A stretch of DNA of 64,000 bases from Diadema setosum. Its lineage: Eukaryota > Echinodermata > Echinoidea > Diadematoida > Diadematidae. Both the position numbers and the translations under genes were made by a program. Under the pieces are notes generated by a model. That model worked only from the letters and a program-made list of their open reading frames with translations, was not told where the DNA came from and made no database searches. Positions 25,374 through 37,787 of this stretch are shown one piece after another. The DNA lies in assembly GCF_964275005.1 (NCBI RefSeq), contig NC_092705.1, forward strand, positions 16,147,385 through 16,211,384, given 5' to 3'. Position 1 is the stretch's first letter. Each line of letters opens with the position of its first letter.

Positions 25374-28300
25374 ATGTTCACAGACAATGCTACATGTCTT
25401 GCCAGTTCAAAGTGGTATACATTTCACTATTTTTTGCTATTGTTCTTTTCTGCTTGCCAAGTCTGTAAGGAAATGAGATGGGATCTCAATGTATCTTTGT
25501 TTTTTATTGGTTTTGTATATTATAACAGAGTTCCTCAACTCACCAACTTCATTCTGCATGGCCTCCAGTCTCTTCTCCATGTTGTCCACCTCAGCGGTCA
25601 GACTGGCCACTTTTGCGTCCCTCTCTTCAATGCCAGCGTTCAGACTGGACACTGTTCTCTCGTAGTCAGCGATCTCAAGGTCCATGAGGTTACTCTGGCT
25701 AGCCTCCTGTACACATGGAAGCAAACATAAGAACAAAATAGAAATCTTCACCGGTTCATTCCTCTCCTTCACACTTTTTCCCTCCTTCCCTTCTCTGAAT
25801 TTAAGGGACAGATTCAAGCTATTGGACCCATGACAATTAGTTCTTCTACTCATCCAGTAAATAAGTGATTTTGAGCTTCACATGCAGTATTTGATTCCCC
25901 AAACATCCCCCAGAAAAAAAGAAAGAAAAAGAAATAAAAAATGAGTAGGTAGCTGAGCAGCAAGTCAAACTCAACTATACACACAAATTTAAAGAAATAA
26001 ACAGACAATGAAAGGTAAAGTGTGGAAGATGTAGTGTTACAAGATAACAAACAAACAATCATTAACAAGTAAATAAGTTACTAAGCATAGAACAAAACAA
26101 CTGGGAATTTACCAGAATTTTCTCCCACCTGGTTACAGTGCATGAATTCTAATGAAAGTCTGGGATATGGCATGTGAGTGAATCATACTGTAAATGTCAA
26201 TATTTTTGTGTGATCAAGTTTTGCGCCGAGTCGCTCAAAAACATATTTGCAGGTTCTTGTATTTGTGCTGTGCAATTGTCAACCCATTTAAGTTATGCAG
26301 AGAAAACTGTGAAGATATTTTGCACAGGTTTTAGAATTCGCGCTAGCCAGAAGTAGCACAAAATACACGAAAATTAATGTACCACACAAATTTGTGTGTT
26401 TACAGTATGTCAACGTAATTACTTTCATCTTCAGACCCTGTTGACATGAGAGCCTAAACCCTACCTTGAGGGCTGCCTCAAGCTTCCTGGTGGTGCTGCT
26501 GTGGGTCTCTGTCTGCTCTCTGAGTGACTCCTCCATGGAGGCAATCTTCTCTTGTGCCTTCAAGGACATGAAAAAGGAAAGACAGATACTTGCAAACGTT
26601 ACAACTGTTGTCAGCAATCCCTTAGGTAATGATAGCTCTTTTTGAAACTTTCTCTGTTCCCTTTTTTAACAAATTCAGTAATGCTTTTAAACAAATGTAG
26701 AAAGGATATAAATTTACACCTTCCTTTGTGCTTGTCAAACAATAATATAGTTTCTCCTCATGTCATTAAGCATGAAGATTAACACTAATCCATTCACAAA
26801 CAAGCTTTAAGGATATTCTCTGGATGCCAGACGTCTTTATGATACCATGATTACTACAAATAAATTGTGCATGGGAACAATATCTCTGACAAGATGAAAG
26901 CTGATCTAACCCTAGCCACAACATAAGAAAGCCCAAACAAAAATGTTCCAGTGGTGATACTCAAAATCTCTATACCTCCTTATAGACAAATAAGTAATAA
27001 CATCTAATGTATTTCTAATGTGATGCCATATGCCTTTTGCCATGAAGACCTGTGGCATTCAAATCATTTCCAGCTACGCTGATAGATTTAAACCTCAAAC
27101 ATACCACTAGATTTTATCTCCCCTCATCAATCAATTCCCGCTACCAGATCTCCCAGGAACAAAATGTCATAAATTATTCAGTCTGGAAGATGATGGTATT
27201 CTGATAGTGAGATGCAACTGTCAATCAAATGACAGAAAGGACAAAAGTGAGCCACAGCTGTCAATCAAAGAGATGACAGTGATCTACAGCTGACAATTAT
27301 AAGAAAGAAGAGACGACATTGATACCCACCTGGGCCAATTGTTCCTTCTTCGCTCCATGCTCCTTCCTCTCCGCCTCCTTCTCCTCCTCTGCTACGGCCA
27401 GACGGCTCCTGATCTCTGCCAGGGTGCGTTCAACGCCCCTCAGCTCCTTTTCCTGGGAGTCCAGCCGCTGGATCAACTCTTCCTTTAGCTGCTTGGTCTG
27501 GGTGCATTCCATCGACAAGTTCTGGGTGGGGGTTTAGGAATCATGGAATGAAAGGTTCAGCAACATTTGCTTGTTGCTACTGATTGACAAATTGCCCTTC
27601 ACTAAGACAAATAAGCACCAAATGTTTGGTGTTGCAGAAGTAGCCATGATGAAAATATCATGGGCAAATGGTACATATTCAGGTTTGTTCATGTATGCCC
27701 ATGATTTTTTTTTATTGTTTATTAGTTTTTTTTTTAATCAGGCTACTACTAAAACACTGAATAATTGTTGCTTATTTACTTCGATGAAGGGCAATTTGTC
27801 AATCAGTTTCAATGAAAACGACACAACATAAGAATTCATTAATTTGAACATTTGCTTGTGCCTGTAAAATTATTAAACACAACTCTCTGTTTGTGATAGC
27901 ACATCCTAACAGGCTCAAGGAAAAACAAGGTAGCATGAGATAAGTTCATTTTCATTTACATGTGATACATGATGTTCAAATCACCGCTCAACTCTTTGAA
28001 TCTAAGATATATATCCCAACAGGTGTAAGTCAAATGAGGAATCGAAGTATAGAGGTCATCAACAATTGCTAGCAACCTCTTCATCATTGAACAATTCTTT
28101 GTTTGTGGTAGATATACCTGGGCACTTTCTCTCTCCCACAGAAAGGCTTCATACTCTTTAACAAACATACAAATCTGAAATGAACATGTATACTAGCAAA
28201 CAATAAATCCTTAATTTTGTTTGAATTCACATTAGCAATTACATTTTTGTGGTACAGGTACATGAATTAAAAGGGTCATTGTGATATGTATGCTATGGGT

Positions 28301-31300
28301 GAGATTAAATTGTAATTGCATTCCACAAATTTGAGAGACAAGAATGTGGAAGCCAAGCTTAAGTAGCTTTGATTGTAGAGTGAAATGAGGATAGATGTGT
28401 CTGTCAAAATGAAGAAAACATAGAGTCACTTTAACTCCATTCATATTTCTTACCCCAAGATCTTGCTGGGTTTCATGCAGCTCTTTTTCCAGTGTTTTTA
28501 TCCTGTCATAAAAATGGTTACAAGAGGAACAATAACTAAGATTTCATAAAGGAAACAATCAATATAGCAAATCCTATGAGTTTCTACCTTTCCTTTGTGC
28601 ACATCACTACTCATCTTTTCACTTTGTAAAATTTTCCATTTCTTTTTCTCGAGCAAAAAGTGAGTGACAGCATCTTCAGAAGAGCTAATTATCTTTGATA
28701 TCATGAAATCAGCAGCTATATGTTTCTCCTTCAACAAAGAGTAAACTCTCTTACCCTATCCTCCTCCAGAGTTGATTCAGACATGTAGAATATTTTTTGG
28801 CAAAAAGACGGTTGGTGCAAACAACCTTCAATCCAAACAAACACTGTTGAATGCCTGGAATTTTGGCCTCACATTAAGTCTGGAATCACAAACCCTAGAG
28901 TCAATGATTACATCTATCTAAGTGATACTGACACACACCGATTCCAAGCACACGTGTCACAAATCTTGGCCAAAGCCTACATGTTACTGCCATCAATTTA
29001 AGAGCGGTCATCTTTACCTCTCTGCCTTCGATTCAAGCTCATCCTGCAGCCTCTCATACTCGTGGTGGAGACTCTGCAACAGAAAACGCGACATATCACA
29101 TTTAAAGACATACCTACCGACAGCACGGATGGGAGAGTACTCACAAAAGATGTGGGCAAATTTAGAGAAGAAAGACTGATTCATCATTGTGATCTTCACT
29201 GGCAGTTTCCCTTCACGGAGGGCTATGGATGCATCTGAGAATCTTTGGACTTGATGCAAGACATCTTGTAACATCTTTGCATGCTTTAGAATTGATACTC
29301 TCACACACACAGTGTGTATCAGGGCAATTACCCCCAAGGGCAATTGACCCCCGGCTGAATACTGGTGAGTGATAAGGTTAGGGGAAAGATTAGGATTAAG
29401 GTAAGATTTAGGGTTAGAGTTAGGGTAAGGGTTAGGTTTACAATGTAGGTTCAAGATTTAAGATTAGGGTCATGGTCAGGGAAATGGTCTAGGGTAATTG
29501 CAAAGGGGGTAATTGCCCAAGACCAAAGGTAAATAAATAAATTCTTGATAAAAAGTCATGCTACAATGACAAAGTGGCAAATGCATACACTGCTGTACAA
29601 AGTTTTGGTAACCTTTAACCCTACGCTAATGTTAATGTGGAGGATGTAAGGTCACGCCCACCTGGTAATTCTCCATGTGTTGCTGGCTTCCTGACAGCTG
29701 GTTCTCTAGAGCCTCCTGTCTCTTCTTGAATGACTGTAGCTCAGACTGGGCTTTGTCCTTCTCTTGGGTTACAGCTATCACCTACAGAATGGTGATGGAG
29801 TGCAAAAATCAGGTAACAGTCTCCAGTCAAATATCTCTATGGTTGGTTGAAAGGATGATATAGGTAAAGTTCCTTTTTGTCCAATCAACAACACTATTAA
29901 CAGGGAATGGACATTACCATGAGATATGTACCGATCTACAGTTACACTGCAAATCTATTACATGTAATATCAACAGTAAGCAAGACATGTGCAGAGGAAT
30001 ATGCATGCATCCATGTACCACACGACATACACTACAAAAACATAAAATATAACACATAACACACTCAAACATAGACAGACAGGCATACATACAGACACAT
30101 TAACACACATGAGGGGCAACAGTGCATGGTATATTGGCTTAAGGGTTAAATATGTGACAGTACTTCAACGAACGCAGACTGCTCTACCATCGAGAGCTTT
30201 ACCCACCTGTTTCTTGGTCTGCTCTAACTCTTTCTTGGCCTTGAGGGCGACTGACTTCATCTTTTGTAACTTGTCCTCAGAATCCTTGACAGACTTCTCC
30301 AGTTGTTCTAAAAAAAGGTAAAATTCAAGATAGTTTGTCCTTGTAGAGATACTCAATTCATTCATACACCTGTATCAATTAAAAAAAAAAAAAAACTGGC
30401 CTTGCTAAAACACACATTATCTTATTTATCATTTATGTTTAAGTACCACCTGCAACCAATGTTGTCCTTGTTTAAACGGCACACCATATTGATGTCATAC
30501 AAAGGTATCATCATCAAGCACTTTTTTCCCTGTCGAAACAAACCATGTCTTGTTCATCCTACATTTCTATCTCATTTTCATGGGGAGTTTTGTCCATCTT
30601 AAAATCTACCAAACCTTGTTCAATTTGCACATAAGAATTATTTTGAGGAAAACTGTTTTTTTTTTTTTGTTGAAACATACAATGCTTTCCTCTTGTCAAG
30701 CAAAGCATTACTTATCAAAACAATTTTGTCCTTGTTGAATATGACAAACCTTGTTTACTTCACACAAAGTATCACTTCTTTTACTTTGCAGTGTTAAACT
30801 GTGTCATATCAACAAAGCATTTTCTTCTCACCCATATGTTGCTTGACATCATCAGTTGGGCCAGCTGACCTCTGCAAAGATTCTTGCTCCAGCTGTCCTT
30901 TCTGAAAGTGAAAGAAATAAGAAAAAAAAAAGCTGCACATTCTGCTCTTAACAAGAATAATAAAACAGGTAATGAAGTCATCTTTATCAAAGACATTCAG
31001 TGATTTCATACAAGTATTTGAGAGCTTGGTGAATAAGAAATCATCCAGTCAGCACTTGTCATCATTGAATTCATGACCACTCTGCAGCATGTGCATGGCC
31101 ACTGGAATATGCTTACCTTTAGGTGAATGGACAGTTCATTGCACATATGGTGAAAAAAATCTGATACAGAATTTTAGGAAACATGTAAATTTTCCTGAAC
31201 CTCTTGGCAAAAGCACGAAGAATCATGACCCTGCATTTAACACAGACTGTAACAGTGTCAAATTCTCTCAAAATGTATCATCAACTGAGAACACATGCCA

Positions 31301-34300
31301 AAGAAGACAGGAACTTTTAACTGAACAGACTCAGTTTAAAGTTAAGTTGGAAGCAGCAGCAATGGCCTCTCAGAATGTACTTTATAACATCAATGCCTAA
31401 TCCGTCAAAGAGGCACTTGGTCTGGTGACAGCTTGCTGAAAAAAAACCAAAAAAGATACTTCCTGTATGGACAATGCGAAATTGACAAAGACTCAAAAAT
31501 ATAATGCAGGTGAAAAACAAAAAGACAAAAAGCCAAGGAATGCCCTGACCTGAGCATTGAGTTCAGCCACTGTTTCCCTGAGACGAGTGACCTGTTCTGT
31601 CATGTCTTCCTTCTGAGACCTGAGCTCTGTGACGCTGGACGAGAGCTCCTCATTTTCTGCCACCTGTTCGTCAAGTTTGGACTGCAGGAAGAAAAAGAAA
31701 CAACAAAATGTCCCATGATCACAGAGCAAATTGACTTACGAGAATTATCATTTCTCTGCTCTACTGTGAAATTTTTATGGAAGATTCAGAGACAGTTTTG
31801 GTATACAGCCAAAATCATGCACAGAACTGCATGACGCATTAGGATGTAAGTTTAGAGATTGCATGCCTATCCAGAAAACATATTCTCCTACTCATTGTCT
31901 GCCATTAACGGTCCAATATAATTCCCTATCATGCATTATGTATTATCATGCATTATATAATGTTTATACATAATTTGGAAAAATAATGAAATGAAACGAA
32001 ACGAAATGAAATTCTTGATGGCAAAACCACATTCATACCTGCATCGTCTGCATCTGGCCAATCAGCTTCTGCCGTGTGACCTCGAGGTCACTGACCTGTC
32101 GGGCGAGTTCACTCTCCTTCTGACCCATGGCCTCATTCTGCTGCATGGCCACCTCCAGGTCGGAGTACAGCTTGTCCTTCTCCGAGACGACTTCCTCAAG
32201 CCTTGCCTGGAGGCTTGCATTCGCCTCCTGCTGCTCCACCAGACTCTGGTTCAAGGTGGAAACTTGCTCTGCGGTATGTTTGAACGGAGAAAAATGGGTC
32301 GGAGAGAGTAAGCCATGAGAGTCAGTGACAAAGAAGAGGACTGAGGGATCGGCTGTCTCTGAAGTTATCCTTGCTAAGAACTTGTTCCTCAACTCCACAG
32401 ACTTTTATCAGCAAAAGGGTATTGAATAAGTAGAGTTTGCAGGAATTTAAAATCCTTTCTAGCACTGATCTCATGACAAGTACTATCATGTTCCTGACAA
32501 CCAGACAATAAAAGCAATGTGCCTTGTAGGCTGAGGAGAGATAAGTTGTACATATTTCTAAAATCTGTAAACCACTAGCATAAATACATATGCTTACAGC
32601 AGGGCTGCACACTAACCCGTTTCTTCTACTGGTCCAACCTGTCCGTTGGTCCAGAAGGTACCCAGTTTTTCCATTTTTCATTGGTAAATTCCTGAAAAAG
32701 TTACTGGTCTGACAGTGATTTTTACAGGTCAGGGACCGTCGGACCAGTGCCAGTGTGCAGCCTTGCTAACAGAATATGAATTCAAATGTTCTTCAACTTT
32801 AGATAAACCTTGACTAACAATGGTGTGGTCTATAGAGTGAATCTACTTTTGAACTTGAAAATACTAACTATTGAAGTATTCCCCCCCCCCAAAAAAAAAA
32901 AAAAAAGGAAGAAAAGTTAAGCTGTTACAAGCCAAAATCAAATCTCCATCTCCTTCAAACCTAATTGATGAGAAAAAGTCTTGATGACAGTGTTGATCCT
33001 ACTATGCATCTACCTTGAAGCTTGATGAGAGTTGCCTCCTTCTCGCTGTCCCCTTGCTCCCGGGAGCTCCTCAGCTCGCTCATCTGGTCCTGGAGCTGCT
33101 GGACCTTGGCCTGGCTGGCCTTCTTCAGCTTCTCAAAGTTGGCAGCATACTTCTCCTTGGCCCCCTCCAGGTCCTCGATCCTGGCCTGGAGGGCCCGCCT
33201 CTCCTGGTCCACGTGGAGCTCCCGGTCCCGCTGGTCAGCCTCGAGGGTCTCTTTCTCCGCCCCCATCTTGGCCAGGTGCTCCTGCAGGAGCTGTTGGTCT
33301 CTGGTGCTGTCTTCCTGGAGCTTGGCGGCTTCCTTCTGCAGTTCCTCACACTTGGCTTGAAGCTCGCTGCTCAGACTTTCCCCTACTTTGCATTTGAGAA
33401 TCATTCAAGATTATCAAAATTTTGAAGGAGGCAACTAACAACAACAGTATGTATGGCCTTCAATGACAGACTCTTGACTTGTTTGGTGCATTAAAGGGAT
33501 GGTACAGTATTGGTGGAGATGATAATTGGGCTTTTCAGTTTATGCGAGATACCAAGAAAACATTTATGAAGTAGTACAGAGCATACCATTTTCAAAGGAA
33601 TTCAAAATTTATTTGATGAAAATCGGGTTTGGAATGACTGAAACATCCAAAAACAAAGTAAAACAAAGCGATCATAATAAAATGTGGGTCCCATACTTCA
33701 TTAGAACCACTCTGTTTTGGATATCTCAGCCATTTCAAAACCAATTTTCATCACATAAACGTTGAATTCCTCATGGAATTACATGTTCTTTCATATTTCA
33801 GAAGAGGTTTCTCATTATCTCACCAAAAAATATGTTAGAAACCTGAACTTAGGTCTCAACCAAAACTATACGATTCCTTTAACTCTCACATGAGAATGTG
33901 TTGATATTATTAGATGTCATTAGATATCATTGAAATCACTGGATTTCACAAATGACTTGAAGGGTGTCATGAGGCATGGGATTACCATCATGATCCTACA
34001 AACACAGAGTTGTGAGATTTAAAATTACAACATCTCAACTCTGACATGAGCTCAGCATTTGAATCAGGATCAATGAAAAAACTCACAATAGATCAAACTT
34101 TACATGTGATTTGTGTAATGTCTACATAGTGGACTCATAGTCCTGAACACATACTGAATGAGCAACCCTCTTCAAGGCTTTGTAAGTTATCAACTCACCT
34201 TGTTCTTTCTCTGCCATCACATCAGCCAAAGTCTTTTCAGTCTTGTCCTTTTCCACCCTGAGCAGTCTCACTTCTTCTCTCAGTTTTTCTTCCATCTCTT

Positions 34301-37300
34301 TCATTTCTCTTTGATTCTACAAGATGATCCAATGTGGATAGAACATGCTTTTCCTTAACCAATAAATAATTGCAGCCTTGAAGTGGCAATTTGAAACATT
34401 CAAATTTGAATGACACAATATATGAAAACTTTGTGAAGGAAATCAAACCTGTTCTTTGCATCACTGTCTCTAGCTTGCTGTCAGCTTCTCACATTGCTCC
34501 CAAAGAAATATACTGGTATCATTTTACACTTGATTAAAAACAAACAAAATACTGCAGTCATTGTCTTCACTATTGGAACATCTGTGATTATCAAACATCT
34601 TAGCAAACACCTGCACTAAACATTTACAAAGAAAGTAGCACACATATTTCACACAGAAATAGACAATTCCTTTATTTTTTAAAAATCTTAGTACATGATA
34701 AAATGCAAACCTTTTGGAATATATCTACCTGACAATATCTAATAATCATAACCTACCCACCTATGACAGATGAAACTGCAATCAGTAAACATATATGCTA
34801 TTATAACTTCTTTACCCAAAATACATATCGCATCTCTGTATTCCATTATCATCATTAATGTTATCTCTATAATCTATGCCATTGATACACACATCAACAT
34901 CATCATAATCATATTCATAATAATTTGATATGACTCCTATTTTCATCAGTACTCTTACAATATGACCATTCTAAACCCTCACAAGTTTTTATCACAGAAT
35001 CATCAACACTATCATCATCATCATCATCATCATCATCATCGTCGTCATCATCATCGTCGTCATCATCATCATTGTCATCCTCAACATCACCACCATCACC
35101 ACCATCACCACCATCATCATCATCTCACTGTCATCACTCCTGTCACTACAGCCCTCACCTCAGAGTTCTTGTCTGTGCCTCCTGATGTCAGGTGTTCCAC
35201 CTGCTCCTGGTACTCTGCACTCTGTTGGAGACTCTCCAGGTGGGCCTGTCTGATCAGCATCAATTGTTCCTTCACTCCATCCAGCTCTTCCTTCAAGGTC
35301 TTCACCTCCTCCTCTTTCTTCTGCACTTCCTCCCGTGCACTTCTCACTGCTTCCTCCAGCTCTCCTTTCACATTTGTCATTTCTTCTCCCTTTTGACTTT
35401 CCATCTTGGCAGCATTTTCTTTCAGGTCCTGGATCTCCCTTTCCAAATCATCCACTCGTTTTGCTCTACTCTCCAGCTCTTCTTTCGATTTTGCGCTGGA
35501 TTTTTCAATCTCTTCCTTCAGACTGGCCAATTCAACTTCCTTTTCACTCTGTACTTTCTCCAAAGTGGACTTCATGACAGTCACTTCTTCTTTCTTCTTA
35601 GCAGCCTCCACTTTAGCTGCCTCCACAGCTTCCTCTAGCTCTGCTTTCACCTTCTGAAACTCACTGTCTCTTTCACTTTCCCCACTTGCCATTCTCTCCT
35701 TCAGGTTGCTCAATTCCTGTGCAACCGTCTGGGCCTCTTCTCTTGATGCAAGCAAGGACTGCTCAAGGTTTTCTTTCAGAGTCTGCATCTCTTCTTCCTT
35801 CCTCCCACTTGCTTCCTCCACCTCTCTCACCCGCTGCTTCATCACTTTGACCTCTTCCGTTCTTTCGCCAAGTTCCGTTTCCTTTGAGGCAAAATCTCTC
35901 TGGAGTGCATCCCTGGCTGACTCGAGTTCACCGACCTTCACGTTTAAAGCTTCCTTGTCTGTATTGGCACCATCAAGTTGGTTTTGTAGGACCTGGTTGA
36001 GATCTGACTGTCCTGTTTTGAGCGACTCAAGTTCATCTGCCAGTCGCTGCTTCTCTTCAGACCGCACCTTAAGCATATCCTCTAGCTTTGTCTTCTCTGC
36101 TGTAAGGTTTTCTACATCACTCTGTAAGGCTTGGCCTCTGTCACCAAGTTCTGTCAATTTACCTTGGAGTGAATCTAGCTCACCTACTTGTTTCTTCAAC
36201 TCTGCGATCTGGCCAGTGCATTCTTCGATCTTTGACTCTTGTTGTCTTTTTTCATCCTCCAAGTCCTTGACCACTTTCTCTAGCTTGCTAACACTTGCAG
36301 TGCTCTCCTCTCTTGCCAGAATAAGCCCTTCCTTTTCTTTCAGGAGCTTGGTAAGATCTTCACCCATGGCCTCCAACTGGCTCTGCAGTTTCTGACTGGC
36401 CCCAGAGGCTTCCTGAGAACTCTGTGTCAAACTTGCAAGTCTGGCATTGAACCCTTCCTCAGAATCTTCCAGTTGCTTCTGGAGGTCCCTTACTTTCTCC
36501 TGCAGCTGCTGTCCCTCTTTGGCCATCTCCTCTCGCTCCTCCTCCAGTTTCTTCATCTTCTCCATCATCTCCGCCTCCTTCATGCTGTGGTCCTTGTCCA
36601 ACTTCTCCCTCTCTGCGAGACTCGTCTCCAGTTCTGCCTTGAGGGTATCCAGCTCCTTGGAGGAGGCTCCCTGCTCATCCTGGAGCTGCTTCAGTTTCTG
36701 AGCCAGGGCTTTCTTCTCCAAGGCCAGCTTCTGGAGTCTCTTCTTGGTCTCGTCTCCCTTGGAGCTCTCCGAGGAGATGGACTGCTTGAGAGATTTGAGT
36801 GACTCCAGCGTTTGGTCTCTGGCTTCCGTCAAGATGTCCACTTGCTCTCGGAGGCTCTGCAGATACATACAAAAGTCAAAATTGTCAAAGACAGACTATG
36901 ATAGTCATTAAATCTATATTTATAAAAGTGTGGGTTAATTTGTATTCATGTAGCACTGGTGATGCAGAACCATTAGAGCTTCATAAACCATACTCTCTTC
37001 CGTCAAGCATATGCCACAAACTGTAACCTAACGGTCACCCCTGTAACAGGACAATGGTCTTTTCTTACATATCAGATGAAGTTCTCTCACAGTGACTGTG
37101 GTGCCACCAAGCTAACAATGCACTAGCATAGCACACAGAGCAGAAAATGAAGCATGATGACAACAATGCATGTAAGGAAATCAAAGTCCCCTGAAGCTGC
37201 ACACTGTACCTTGTTCTCATCTCCCAAAGCCTTCTGCTCATCCTGGAGACACTGGAATGTGGTCCTCATTGTCTCCTCCTTCATCTGCATGCATTGCACC

Positions 37301-37754
37301 TGCTCATCAAGGGCCTGGTGGAAATTAATCACGAAGCAGACACCACTATTAGACCAATCCCAAAGGAGCCAGATACTACAACCATCTCGGGGGAAGGGGG
37401 ACATATCACAGGACATTGCTTCTAAGAACTTTAGCATGTAACTGGATATGAATCACCAAGTTCACCATAGACAGTGCTTTACCAAATCATATCTTTGCAA
37501 TATAGTTTTTGAGCATTCACTATGATGGGCATAATTTCTAACAATTCAACATGAATCAGACTTTTTATAGGTAGAGAGAGACATACTTCCACACTGGCAC
37601 AATGCTGTGGAAGTCTTCAGTTCAATGCTCATTTTTACTCTGTCAATATGGATATCTTATTAAAATTATCAAAAGACAGTCACATCTTTGTATCATCTGC
37701 CATTATACTAATCCACAAATTCCAAACTGGTGTTTGTTCTTTTTTAAAATTTTT

Positions 37755-37787
<33 letters not shown>

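Noticed and set aside
34444-34505. Possible extra GCC2 exon (frame DSKLETVMQRT before AACAG|GTTTGA, minus strand)
   Set aside because: The only stop-free frame needs phase 1 on the upstream side and leaves phase 1 downstream, while both neighbouring exons are phase 0.
35192-36802. Several 80-230 residue frames on the plus strand
   Set aside because: Shadows of the GCC2 giant exon: low-complexity antisense of coiled-coil codons.
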